From NCBI GenBank assembly GCA_018699955.1, contig JABISG010000054.1:124001-188000 (forward strand): a DNA stretch of 64,000 bases. The letters are read 5' to 3'. This DNA comes from Planctomycetaceae bacterium (GTDB lineage: Bacteria; Planctomycetota; Planctomycetia; Planctomycetales; Planctomycetaceae). Within the stretch, counting starts at the first letter, position 1. Each line of letters begins with the position of its first letter. The notes beneath the pieces are model-generated. The model did no database searches. It was given only the letters and a program-made list of their open reading frames with translations, and had not been told where the DNA came from. Of the stretch, positions 28,431 to 38,420 are shown one piece after another. The position numbers and the translations under genes are program-made.

Positions 28431-28441
28431 AAGCATAAGTG

Positions 28442-30022
28442 ATGGCAGAAGAGCAGGCGTGGACTATTGGTGCCGCGCCCGAATGCGACATTATCGTCGA
28501 GCATCCGACCGTTTCCGGCCGACATTGCCGCGTTACGCGCACTGCCGATGGGTTCCTGTTGGAAGACCTCAATTCAACCAACGGCACGTTCGTCAACGGC
28601 ACGCGACTTTCATCGCCGCTGTCAGTCACATCGACTGACGAAATCAAGTTGGGTCCGGAAACGCCACTGCCATGGGAGTCCATCGAGCCATCGTCACCGG
28701 GCCGACAAATCATCCGCATTGGCCGCACGGCCGACAACGACGTCGTTCTCGACTATCCCAATGTTTCAAGCAATCACGCGCGGATCATCGTCGAAAACGG
28801 GCAGGCAACGATTGAGGATCTGGGTTCGACGAACGGCGTCGCAATCGGCAAACCCGACAATCTGATTCAGTCCTCACCGCTGCGCGAATCGGACACCGTT
28901 TACTTCGGTTCGATGGCAATTCCGGCGGCCAATTTGCTTCATCCCGGACAACAGCTTGCGCCAATCAATTTGGCCGCCGGGCAAGAATCGTCTTCCGCCA
29001 GTCTGATGCAGTCGCCACGATCGATTGCCGTGGGAGTGCTTTCGTTGGCGGTGTTGGCAGTTTTGGGTGTGTGGTTGCTGAAAGGGAACGGTGAGGCAAC
29101 CGAGCCGCCCTCGTCCGACACCGCAGCAGCCGATTCGGTCGTAACCGATGAAGTGGCCGCCCCCGAGCCACCTGCGACGGAAGTTGCCAAAGATCCGGTC
29201 GATGCGGTTTACTCGGTGCTGGTGCAGAACCAGGGAACCGAACAGTTGCTGCAGGTTGGCACGGCTTGGGCCGTCGGCGAACATCAGCTGGTAACGTCCG
29301 GCATCGTCGCGCGATATCTGGACAAGTACACCGACGACATAGCCTCGATTCGGGTTCGATCAGCTTCACAGGAAAACGACGTGGAAGTTGTCGAGTCGAT
29401 CGTGCATCCCGATTTCAAGAAGGGGGAAGCCGCAATCAAAGCACCGGCTGAGGCGGCGCAACAAAAACGTCAGCAGCTAGAGGACGTGCAAAAGGCCGAA
29501 GAGCCTCCAAGCAAAGAAGATTTGGACAAGCTGGTGAACGAGTTGATCGATGCCGAAGAGAAAGTGTTTCTCGCAGGTGAGAGGATGGTGTTTTCAGATG
29601 TCGGCCTGCTGACGGTCGAAGAAAGCCTCCCCTTCGTTCTGCAGGTCAAGCCTCAATCGCAAAAACTCACCGTCCAAACCAAAACGACTTTGTACGGCGT
29701 CCCCTTCAACCCGGAATCGATGGCCACAATGGGGCCGCAAGAACCAACGAAACTCGACGGCCGGTTAATGCGCGTCGTTCGGCCATTCGATGAAACCGGC
29801 AGTCCGCTCAGACGACTATTGGTCAGTTCAACTGCCGATCATCACGCCCAGCAATGGCGCGGCAGCCCCGTTCTCGATGACAAAGGATTCGTCGTCGGCA
29901 TCTACGTCAGACCGTTTCAACCAATCGATCCGGAAAAGCCGGTGACCGGGGAATCGTTCGACGCCGTATTGGTCGATCGATTGCAGCAGTTGCCTATCGA
30001 ATTTCTCGAAGCGAAGAAATAA
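28442..30022 (+). CDS. Transmembrane FHA protein with a catalytically dead trypsin-like periplasmic domain
   Basis: 526 residues from ATG 28442. Two cytoplasmic FHA domains come first: FHA1 has IGAAPECDIIV (Ala replaces the binding Arg), SGRHCRV and STNGTF; FHA2 has IGRTADNDVVL, SSNHARI and STNGVA, all intact. One membrane segment follows (SIAVGVLSLAVLAVLGVWLL, ~196-215). The outer part resembles a trypsin/HtrA-type fold (GTAWAVGEHQLVTSGIVARYL, DVGLLTVEES, QWRGSPVLDDKGFVVGIYV). The catalytic His is replaced in TSGI, and the expected nucleophile serine aligns with Arg in QWRGSP; only the Asp seems kept. A charged coiled coil (~335-385) is inserted. I infer a binding or sensing pseudoprotease linked to kinase signalling. 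Confidence 0.85.
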   Translation: MAEEQAWTIGAAPECDIIVEHPTVSGRHCRVTRTADGFLLEDLNSTNGTFVNGTRLSSPLSVTSTDEIKLGPETPLPWESIEPSSPGRQIIRIGRTADNDVVLDYPNVSSNHARIIVENGQATIEDLGSTNGVAIGKPDNLIQSSPLRESDTVYFGSMAIPAANLLHPGQQLAPINLAAGQESSSASLMQSPRSIAVGVLSLAVLAVLGVWLLKGNGEATEPPSSDTAAADSVVTDEVAAPEPPATEVAKDPVDAVYSVLVQNQGTEQLLQVGTAWAVGEHQLVTSGIVARYLDKYTDDIASIRVRSASQENDVEVVESIVHPDFKKGEAAIKAPAEAAQQKRQQLEDVQKAEEPPSKEDLDKLVNELIDAEEKVFLAGERMVFSDVGLLTVEESLPFVLQVKPQSQKLTVQTKTTLYGVPFNPESMATMGPQEPTKLDGRLMRVVRPFDETGSPLRRLLVSSTADHHAQQWRGSPVLDDKGFVVGIYVRPFQPIDPEKPVTGESFDAVLVDRLQQLPIEFLEAKK

Positions 30023-30035
30023 CGAGGACATGACG

Positions 30036-31226
30036 ATGACACAATTGCCGCTGCAATTCAGAGGACTCGTTGGACTTGCCATTGTCGCCACATGCCTGTT
30101 CGAGACCGCTGCGCCGGCCGGCGCACAGGTGATCGAATTATCGCAAGCAATTATCGCACAGCGAGGATATGCCGGCGCCCCCTACCGCCGCAGCTACGGC
30201 AATTACTACGGTGCCGTCGATGCATTGGCGTCACGCGTGTTTGCGCAAGCCGAATTTCTTCGCGCCAGCGGCGAGGCGTCGGTCAACTATGCAACTGCCC
30301 GCAAGATTCGCGCGCAGGCCGTCCGGTTGGAAATCGAAAACTCCGTCTTGCGCATTGAAGCGTATTGGGAGCGAAAAGCGATTGGTGAAGCCGAACGTTT
30401 CAAACGGCGGACCAATTTGCTCGACAGCAAACGGCGTCAAAACAGCAAGACGTGGGATCGACTGAAGAATCATCCAGATGTGAATGGTCCGGCCATCGCC
30501 AACGGCCGCGCACTGAATTTTCTGTTGCATCGCCTTTCTGCCAGTATTTTGGCGTACGAGTATTCGCGCGAATACAGCGGCGACGGCGACCGCGTTGCCC
30601 AGCAACTCACTCTGCCGCCCGACAAGATGGCCGGGCTGCAACTTCGGCAGCATCTCCCGAATGGAAAAAGCTTGATCTTCACAGCCGACGATCCTGCTCC
30701 GCTCAAGGTGGATTGGTGGCCGCATACGCTGCGTGCAGATGAATTGGAGACGCATCGGGCTGACTTTGCAAAACAGCGAGAAAAGGTCGTCAAAGAGGCC
30801 CGTGTGGGGAAAATCAGCAACAAGAGTCTGCAGGAACTCAATGAGTCGTTTATGAGTCTCAGCGATGAATTTCGCAAACAGAATAAGAAATCTCAACGGC
30901 ATAGCGACGGTTTTCGATCGTGGGAGCAGTACAAGCAGGCCGACTCGTTCTTGAAAAGCATGTGGGGCGAAATCGGCAGGCTGCAATCGGTCGGCGACAT
31001 CAGTTTCCTGGACGGTGAACTACAATTCGATACCGACCGCGACGGCAACAATCTGGTGGCTTTGCTCAAATTCATGTCTCGAAACGGTCTCGACTTCGCG
31101 CCATCCAAACCAGGCGGTGAGAATTCCTACCATTTCGTCTTCGCCATGATGCGTGACCTGTACGCCAACGTGGCCGACGACGACGAAGCGCTCAAACCGC
31201 AAACCGAAAAGTACCAGAGGGAATGA
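30036..31226 (+). CDS. Secreted protein of unknown function in the kinase/FHA cluster
   Basis: 396 residues. ATG 30036 is preferred over 30030 because GAGGA (30024-30028) is 7 bases from the former and only 1 from the latter. A signal peptide (LVGLAIVATCLFETAAPAGA) precedes a Tyr/Arg-rich segment (GAPYRRSYGNYYGAVDAL). The mature body is mostly charged helix (EIENSVLRIEAYWERKAIGEAERFKRR) and lacks cysteines and known catalytic motifs. I recognise no family. It lies 13 bp after the pseudoprotease gene and overlaps the FHA-kinase start (ATGA at 31223), so it is translated in the same operon and may be an outer partner of that system. Confidence 0.82.
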   Translation: MTQLPLQFRGLVGLAIVATCLFETAAPAGAQVIELSQAIIAQRGYAGAPYRRSYGNYYGAVDALASRVFAQAEFLRASGEASVNYATARKIRAQAVRLEIENSVLRIEAYWERKAIGEAERFKRRTNLLDSKRRQNSKTWDRLKNHPDVNGPAIANGRALNFLLHRLSASILAYEYSREYSGDGDRVAQQLTLPPDKMAGLQLRQHLPNGKSLIFTADDPAPLKVDWWPHTLRADELETHRADFAKQREKVVKEARVGKISNKSLQELNESFMSLSDEFRKQNKKSQRHSDGFRSWEQYKQADSFLKSMWGEIGRLQSVGDISFLDGELQFDTDRDGNNLVALLKFMSRNGLDFAPSKPGGENSYHFVFAMMRDLYANVADDDEALKPQTEKYQRE

Positions 31227-32566
31227 AGGTCACTCTCGACGTTGTCGAAGGGCCGCATCAGGGCCGCACGTTTGCTTTCGCCGAGCACGACACATTTATC
31301 GTCGGCCGCGCGCGGTATGCGCACTTTCATCTGCCGCAAAAAGACCAGTACTTTTCCCGTGCGCATTTTCTGCTCGAAGTGAACCCCCCGTTGTGTCGGC
31401 TGATGGATATGGCCAGTACGAACGGCACGTTCGTAAACGATGAAAAGGTGAGCCAGGCCGACCTCAAACACAACGACCTCATCCAGGGGGGCGACACCGT
31501 CATTCGCGTGCGGCTCGAAGGAGCAGGCGCCAGATCGACAAACCGAATGGTCGGCGATTCGATGGCCGATGAACTGCCTGCAGACGAACCGCCGACAGAC
31601 GAGCCACTGGCAGACGAACCGAAGTCATCCGAGTTTATCACTGGCGACGAAATCTCAATGACGGCAGACGCCGCAGTCGAGCCGACAGTTGTCGGGGAGT
31701 TTTCGCTGGAGAGTGCCGATACTGGTTCCGATAAAGCGGGGCAATTCGCCGGCTATCAGCTTGTCCGCAAGCTGGGCAGCGGCGGGATGGGAATCGTGTA
31801 TCAGGCTTTGCGAGATTCCGACGGGCAGACAATCGCACTGAAGACCATCAAACCGGGCGTCCCGGTTTCGGAGCGAGATGCCAAGCAGTTCCTGCGCGAA
31901 GCGTCCATTCTCCGCGACCTCAACCACCCGCACATCGTTCGTTTTTTCGAGTCGGGTGCATCCGCTGGGCAACTCTATTTTGCCATGGAATTTGTACCGG
32001 GACACAATGCCGGGGAATTGGTCAAGAAGGACGGTCCACTACCGGTGAACCGGGCGGTGGGAATCACCTGCCAGCTACTCCAAGCACTCGATTACGCTCA
32101 CGGCAAGCAATTCGTGCACCGCGATATCAAGCCGCAGAATATTATGGTGAGTGTTCAGAACGGCAAGGACAACGTGAAACTCGCCGATTTCGGTTTGGCT
32201 CGCGCTTATCATTGCACGCGGTTTAGCGGACTGACGCTCCAAGGGGAAATGGGCGGGTCGGTTGCCTTCCTTCCACCGGAACACATCACCCACTACCGCG
32301 AAGCGAAGCCGTCGGGCGATTTGTACTCGGCAGCCGCGACGCTATACAACCTGCTCACCGGCAAGCACGTCTACAATTTCCCCAAAGTCATCAGTGAACG
32401 CGTGCTGATGATTCTGCAGGACAAGCCGATCCCCATCACCGAACGTGATCCCAACATCCGCCCCGGACTGGCAACCGTCATCCACCGTAGCCTGGCCCGC
32501 AACCCGGAAAAACGCTTCCCCAACGCCCGCGCAATGCGCCAAGCGTTGTTGCCGTTTGCCAAGTAA
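31223..32566 (+). CDS. FHA domain Ser/Thr protein kinase
   Basis: 447 residues, starting inside the previous stop codon (ATGA overlap). The N-terminal FHA domain (~1-100) has VGRARYAHFHL, FSRAHFLLEV and STNGTFVND. An acidic linker with four [AT]DEP repeats (~117-135) follows. The Hanks kinase (~175-445) is complete: GSGGMGIVY, IALKTIKP lysine, HRDIKPQNIM, DFGLA and the activation segment GGSVAFLPPEH. There is no membrane segment, so unlike the 1454-residue kinase it is cytoplasmic. It closes the operon of FHA proteins and probably phosphorylates them or is recruited to them. No matching phosphatase gene is present. Confidence 0.93.
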   Translation: MKVTLDVVEGPHQGRTFAFAEHDTFIVGRARYAHFHLPQKDQYFSRAHFLLEVNPPLCRLMDMASTNGTFVNDEKVSQADLKHNDLIQGGDTVIRVRLEGAGARSTNRMVGDSMADELPADEPPTDEPLADEPKSSEFITGDEISMTADAAVEPTVVGEFSLESADTGSDKAGQFAGYQLVRKLGSGGMGIVYQALRDSDGQTIALKTIKPGVPVSERDAKQFLREASILRDLNHPHIVRFFESGASAGQLYFAMEFVPGHNAGELVKKDGPLPVNRAVGITCQLLQALDYAHGKQFVHRDIKPQNIMVSVQNGKDNVKLADFGLARAYHCTRFSGLTLQGEMGGSVAFLPPEHITHYREAKPSGDLYSAAATLYNLLTGKHVYNFPKVISERVLMILQDKPIPITERDPNIRPGLATVIHRSLARNPEKRFPNARAMRQALLPFAK

Positions 32567-32813
32567 ATATGTCGGGTGGCGGGGTGTGAGCGCAGCGTCG
32601 CCCCGTCGGAAAGCTTCGAAAGACTCGCCAAACGCACCCCACAAACCGCTACTGGATTGGTTGATTGCTGAGTCGTTGTGACTCTGCCCGCGCATCGACG
32701 GGGCAACGCGCAAAGGCTGACAGCATGTGTTAACGTAATTCCAGCGTTGCGGAGTACATCCGCCTAAGTCAAGCGAGAAGGCACTTCTCCACGTTGGCGA
32801 AAGTGAGACCGCC

Positions 32814-33203
32814 ATGTTTTACGACATCAGGGAAAAAGACGGTCGATTCAACCTGTTCTTAGCAAAAAAGAATGGGATGAAGTTCAAGAAGTCGTTCTCC
32901 AATCATGATTATGCCGTCCATTTTGTGGATTTGTATCTCAGGCTCTGCTGTCTCACCTGTAAACAGAAAGGTTTAGTGTACAAGACACGTGGCACTGGCG
33001 GCATGTATGGAGGCGGAAATAGGAGGAACACGCTAAGAGGCCGCGCTCCGGTTGGCAGCGTGGTGGTCTGCCCAGAATGTCGAGCTACGCATCTGGTGGA
33101 ATATGAGAGCCGCGAATTTCAGGGTTGGAGTTACGACAACAAAGGGAGGCACCGTTACACCGGCACGTCACAGGATTTGGTTCTCAAGCCCATCGCCAAG
33201 TAG
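32814..33203 (+). CDS. Small zinc-ribbon-like protein of unknown function
   Basis: 129 residues. Two CxxC pairs, C46-LT-C49 and C86-PE-C89, are spaced as in a zinc ribbon, separated by a Gly/Arg-rich loop (GTGGMYGGGNRRNTLRGRAP). The N-terminal part (FYDIREKDGRFNLFLAKKNG) predicts beta strands. There is no signal peptide. The base composition is more AT-rich than its neighbours and it stands alone between the kinase operon and the CLC gene, so horizontal acquisition is possible. I do not recognise a named family. Confidence 0.65.
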   Translation: MFYDIREKDGRFNLFLAKKNGMKFKKSFSNHDYAVHFVDLYLRLCCLTCKQKGLVYKTRGTGGMYGGGNRRNTLRGRAPVGSVVVCPECRATHLVEYESREFQGWSYDNKGRHRYTGTSQDLVLKPIAK

Positions 33204-33348
33204 TGTCGAACATTAGCAGGAAAACACTCTTGCACTCGGCCCCAAGGGGCATCCAGGTGATCGAGTCAACGCAGTTTGCAACAGTGTCTCGACCGACTCC
33301 GTCAAACGCTTTCCCAGAAATCGCGTCATGCGAAAGGCCGTGTCGCCT

Positions 33349-35217
33349 TTACTCAGCGGCCGCCTGTTTGTGTTCCATCAGTCGGCGGTTGTAGCGGGCG
33401 ATGGCTTCTTTTTGGCGCAGCATGCCCAGGAGTTTGCCGGGGGTGTTGGGGGCGAAGACCGGGAGTTCATCGACGTTGAGGGCGGTGAAACGCTGTAGCG
33501 CCGTGTTCAAATCGTCTTCCGGCGTCACGCCTAAAATGTTGGTCACCATCACGTCGCCGGCAAACGCGAGATGCCAGATCGTTTCGTCGTACAGGTAATT
33601 GCGAACGTCGTCGGCCGAGAAAATACCGACGACTCGTTCGTCGGTATCGACGACGGGGAAATAGTGCTGGTGTGTTTCGGCAATTGTATGCACGATGTCT
33701 TCCAGAGGCATCGATTCGGGAATGAAAACAATCTTCCGATCGCGCTCGTAAACCTCTTCGACTTTGATTCCCTCCAGCACATCGACAATGAAGTCGCCGC
33801 GATGTGCGGGCGATTCCAATCGGTTGGCCACCTGCTGCTCGTACAGCGACCAGCGGCGGCAGAGCAAAAAGCAGAGCGTCGAGACCCACATCGTCGGCAA
33901 CAGCAGGTTGTAGCTTCCGGTCATTTCCGAGACCATAATGATCGTCGAAAACGGAGCGTGTGCGCAGCCGGCGAAGAAGCCGGCCATCCCCACCACCGCA
34001 TACGCCTGTGGCTGAAGTGTCGGCGCGAACAGATATCCGTCGAGATGTTTGTGACAAAACTCCCCGACGGCCGCTCCCAGGCATCCGCCGATAACCATCG
34101 ACGGGCCGAACACACCACCCGATCCGCCCGAACTGATGGTCAACGACGTCGTCAGAACCTTGAAGACGGCAATAATCAGCAGGAGTTTCACACCAAGTTT
34201 CTCTGCGCCGCCCGGTTCAAACGCCGTCTGCAATGCTCCGTACCCCGTGCCGAGTGTCGCGAGAGCGTGTGGGTTCTCGCCGAGCAGAAAGTACAAGCCG
34301 ACGGCGATCAATCCGGCGAGCGCAGCACCGATCGCCGGTCGAACATGCGGCGGGCCGGGCAGTTTCTTGAACAGCTTGTGAATGCCGTAAAAGACTTTGA
34401 TATAGCCGATGCCTGCCAGCACCAACACAATCGACAACAACGCCAACGGAACCAGTTCCAATGGCGATCCGGGTAGAAAGTCGGCCGCCCCTTCAATATC
34501 AAACAGGGGGGCAAATCGTTTGTCCTCGGGCAGCGACAGACTGAAGACGCTGTAGCCGATGATGGAAGAGATGGCCGACGGAATGATGACGTCGGATTCC
34601 AGATCGGCATCGCGATACAGAATTTCGCCGGCAAATAGTGCGCCGGCCAGCGGAGCGCGAAAGATCGCACCGACGCCGGCTCCCATGCCGGCGGCCATCA
34701 GAATGCGACGGTCGCGTGCCGAGAGTTTCAGCCGGTCTGCAAAGAAGGAACCGAAGCCTGCACCGATTTGAGCGATTGGGCCTTCACGTCCACAACTGCC
34801 GCCGGTGCCAAGCGTGATGGCCGAGGCCAACGTCTTAATAAAGGGAACGCGAGTCTTGATGCGTCCGCCCTGATGATGATAGGCGTTAATGGCACCGTCG
34901 GTGCCGTGGCCTTCGGCTTCGGGGGCAAATTTGTAGACCAACCAGCCGGAGATCAAGCCGCCCACCGCCAGCACGGCGACGATCAACCAGGGCGAAATGA
35001 CACCGGCCGTCTCATGAAACAGCGAATGCTCGCCCGCAGCTTCCAGCGGAGTGTATCCCGCGACCGTGGACATCGAAAAATGCGCGACCGCCTGCCCGGC
35101 ATACTGAAACACGATGGCAGCCAGTCCGGCGACCATGCCGACAACCGCCGAGAGAAAAAACCACTTGCCTGTCGATCTGAGTTCAAATTGCTCGAACAGC
35201 CTGATGAGAGTTTTCAC
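33349..35217 (-). CDS. CLC-type chloride/proton antiporter with CBS domains
   Basis: 622 residues from GTG 35217. About ten or more membrane helices are visible. The pore motifs are GTGGSCGREGPIAQIG (gating Glu in REGP) and SSGGSGGVFGPS. APLAGALFAGEILY keeps the internal proton glutamate used by antiporters (E203 in the E. coli protein), so exchange rather than channel behaviour is expected. The helix that carries GSGIP in E. coli reads GHGTDGAINAYH here, as I recall for CLC proteins with CBS domains. Two CBS domains follow (~475-600, YFPVVDTDERVVGIFSADDV and ELPVFAPNTPGKLLGMLRQ). It acts in the inner membrane. It is divergent from tsaB. Confidence 0.93.
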   Translation of the reverse strand: MKTLIRLFEQFELRSTGKWFFLSAVVGMVAGLAAIVFQYAGQAVAHFSMSTVAGYTPLEAAGEHSLFHETAGVISPWLIVAVLAVGGLISGWLVYKFAPEAEGHGTDGAINAYHHQGGRIKTRVPFIKTLASAITLGTGGSCGREGPIAQIGAGFGSFFADRLKLSARDRRILMAAGMGAGVGAIFRAPLAGALFAGEILYRDADLESDVIIPSAISSIIGYSVFSLSLPEDKRFAPLFDIEGAADFLPGSPLELVPLALLSIVLVLAGIGYIKVFYGIHKLFKKLPGPPHVRPAIGAALAGLIAVGLYFLLGENPHALATLGTGYGALQTAFEPGGAEKLGVKLLLIIAVFKVLTTSLTISSGGSGGVFGPSMVIGGCLGAAVGEFCHKHLDGYLFAPTLQPQAYAVVGMAGFFAGCAHAPFSTIIMVSEMTGSYNLLLPTMWVSTLCFLLCRRWSLYEQQVANRLESPAHRGDFIVDVLEGIKVEEVYERDRKIVFIPESMPLEDIVHTIAETHQHYFPVVDTDERVVGIFSADDVRNYLYDETIWHLAFAGDVMVTNILGVTPEDDLNTALQRFTALNVDELPVFAPNTPGKLLGMLRQKEAIARYNRRLMEHKQAAAE

Positions 35218-35348
35218 TGGAACGCGGGCTCGGTATGTTTGAACGGCAGGGCAAATGGGGGCGGGCGGGGCTTTTCACGCGTCTCAACCCATCTAACATC
35301 AATCAATCCTCACTTACAAGCTGCTACCACCGGCAAACAGATAGTTCA

Positions 35349-36026
35349 ATGAACATTTTGGGAATCGACACGTCGGGACGTGAAGGATCGCTGGCATTGC
35401 GATGCGACGGACGATGTACGGATGAGCGAGCATTGGCGAAAACCGGGCGGCGTCATGCCCAGACATTGGTGGCCGAGATCGACAGTCTGGTTCGCGAATC
35501 CGGTCTCGACTTCACCGATCTGGATGGTGTGGCGGTCAGCATTGGTCCCGGCAGCTTCACCGGTCTGCGCGTCGGCGTCACCTGCGCCAAGACGCTCGCC
35601 TGGGCAACCGGCTGCCATGTCGCCGCCGTCGACACCTTGCGGGTGATCGCTCAACGTGCGCCCGATGACGTCGATAACATTCATGTGATCAGCGATGCCC
35701 AGCGGGGCGAGTTGTTTGTCGGACGGTACGTGCGTGGGGAAGACGGTCTGTTTGTGCGCGTCGGCGAGATTGAGATTTCCGCTGCTGCAAAATGGTGTGA
35801 TCAGCGAACACCCGATTGCGTGGTGACGGGACCGGGCCTCGAAAAATACGCCGACGGCTTTGCGAGTTCGGTGCGGTTGTTGGAATCGGAACAGCGGCTG
35901 CCGTCGGCATCCATCGTCGCCCGTTTTGGAGAGCAACAGATTTGTGTGGAAGAAACGGCCGATCTGTGGAGTCTGGAACCGCTCTATCTGCGCCGAAGTG
36001 CGGCGGAAGAGAAACGCGACGGTTAG
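35349..36026 (+). CDS. tsaB: tRNA threonylcarbamoyladenosine biosynthesis protein TsaB
   Basis: 225 residues from ATG 35349 (MNILGIDTSGREGSLAL); the open frame upstream to 35235 is not family-like. Conserved blocks: GRRHAQTLVAEIDSLV, the signature VAVSIGPGSFTGLRVGVTCAKTLAWA, and the DAQRGELFVGRY segment. TsaB is the inactive ASKHA partner that scaffolds TsaD (with TsaE) to make t6A37 in ANN-decoding tRNAs in the cytoplasm. Length matches the family (~230). The partners are not in the window. Confidence 0.93.
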   Translation: MNILGIDTSGREGSLALRCDGRCTDERALAKTGRRHAQTLVAEIDSLVRESGLDFTDLDGVAVSIGPGSFTGLRVGVTCAKTLAWATGCHVAAVDTLRVIAQRAPDDVDNIHVISDAQRGELFVGRYVRGEDGLFVRVGEIEISAAAKWCDQRTPDCVVTGPGLEKYADGFASSVRLLESEQRLPSASIVARFGEQQICVEETADLWSLEPLYLRRSAAEEKRDG

Positions 36027-36052
36027 CGTGAATCGCTCCCCCGCCGTTGCCA

Positions 36053-36943
<891 letters not shown>

Positions 36944-37055
36944 TGTCGCGACCACCGGAACTTGACACAACCCGATTCTCGAACAGCAGTGGTGGATTCT
37001 AAGGTCGCAGAAACGCAAACAGCAATTGACGGCAATAACTCAAGGAGCACACATC

Positions 37056-38405
37056 ATGCGTCTGTTGGCATATTGGGCAGTAGTTTTCGTCGTTGCAGTG
37101 CTGCATCCAGAACTTGCCTCAGCGGCCGATTGGCAGGCCGGTTTTTCCAAAGTGGTCATCACGCCGGAACAGCCAATGTTTGCGTCGGGCTATGGTGGTC
37201 GGAACAAACCTTCGGCCGGTCAGGTGAACGAATTGCACGGCCGGGCGGCCGCGCTGCGTGACCCGTCAGGAAAAACGGTCGTGTTCCTTTCGACAGATCT
37301 CATCGGCGTGCCTGTCAAAATGGCCAAAGTGCTCTGCGATCACGCCGAGCGCAAACATGGCCTGAAACGGGCCGACGTCATGATTACCTGCTCGCACACG
37401 CATTGCGGTCCTGCGCTCGACGACAAGTTGAGCTACATGCTCGACATGAAAGAAGAGGATTGGGAACAGGTTCGACGTTACCAGCAGATATTGAACGCGA
37501 AACTGATGGCGCTGATTGACCGTGCGATGGCCGATTTGTCGCCGGCGAAACTTGCAACCGGAAGTGGAGTCAGCCGCTTCGCTGCCAATCGCCGCGATCC
37601 GAAGGGGCTGGGTCCGTACGACCATGCCGTTCCCGTATTGCGAATTTCCTCCGCTGACGGAAAAACGCTGCGGGGCGTCATTTTCGGTTACGCCTGTCAC
37701 AGCACGGTTTTGAGCTTTTACAACTGGTGCAGCGACTATGGCGGGTTTGCGATGGATTTTCTGGAAGAGCAGCATCCCGGCGCAACGGCGCTGTTTTTTG
37801 CGGGTTGCGGGGGAGATCAGAATCCCTTGCCGCGACGCAAGGTTGAACTCTCACAGAAATACGGCCGAATGTTGGCGTTCGGCGTCGAACGTGTGCTGGA
37901 GACACGGATGAAATCGGTCGGCGGAACGTTGCGGACCGATTTTCGCCACGTCGACTTGGAATTTGCCTCTCTTCCGAGCAAGTCCGACTTGGAAAAGACA
38001 CTGAAAGGTTCAAGCCGCTACGAGCGTGCACGGGCCGGCGTGTTGCTCGAACAGTATGCGCGCGACGGCAAACTATCGAAGACGTATCCGTGTCCGGTGC
38101 AAGTTTGGGAATTGGGCGAAAACGTAACCTGGGTTGCGATAGGTGGCGAAGTCGTCATCGATTATGCACTGCGGCTCAAACGCGAATTGGGCAACAACCG
38201 CACCTGGGTCACCGGTTACGCGAACGACGTGATGGCCTACATTCCTTCGGAACGCGTGCTGAAGGAGGGGGGATATGAAGGCGGCAGTTCGATGCTGTAC
38301 TATCAGCTTCCCTCGCCTTGGAAGAGCGGATTGGAAGCCGCCATCGTTAACTCCGTCGTCGAGATGTCTGGCGACCTGCGCAAGCAATCGGCCGATTCAA
38401 ACTGA
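37056..38405 (+). CDS. Neutral/alkaline ceramidase-like exported hydrolase
   Basis: 449 residues from ATG 37056 with a strong AAGGAG at 37042-37047. A signal peptide (AVVFVVAVLHPELASA) leads to DWQAGFSKVVITPEQPMFASGYGGR, the characteristic start of the family. TCSHTHCGPALDD carries the zinc-binding histidines, and GYACHSTVLS is another metal ligand region. In true ceramidases the nucleophile serine lies in a GDxSPN motif; here the matching stretch is GCGGDQNPLPRR, so the serine is not evident. The mature protein should be periplasmic. Cleavage of an amide in a lipid or glycoconjugate is possible, but activity is uncertain. Confidence 0.82.
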   Translation: MRLLAYWAVVFVVAVLHPELASAADWQAGFSKVVITPEQPMFASGYGGRNKPSAGQVNELHGRAAALRDPSGKTVVFLSTDLIGVPVKMAKVLCDHAERKHGLKRADVMITCSHTHCGPALDDKLSYMLDMKEEDWEQVRRYQQILNAKLMALIDRAMADLSPAKLATGSGVSRFAANRRDPKGLGPYDHAVPVLRISSADGKTLRGVIFGYACHSTVLSFYNWCSDYGGFAMDFLEEQHPGATALFFAGCGGDQNPLPRRKVELSQKYGRMLAFGVERVLETRMKSVGGTLRTDFRHVDLEFASLPSKSDLEKTLKGSSRYERARAGVLLEQYARDGKLSKTYPCPVQVWELGENVTWVAIGGEVVIDYALRLKRELGNNRTWVTGYANDVMAYIPSERVLKEGGYEGGSSMLYYQLPSPWKSGLEAAIVNSVVEMSGDLRKQSADSN

Positions 38406-38420
38406 GCCACAACTCCCGTC

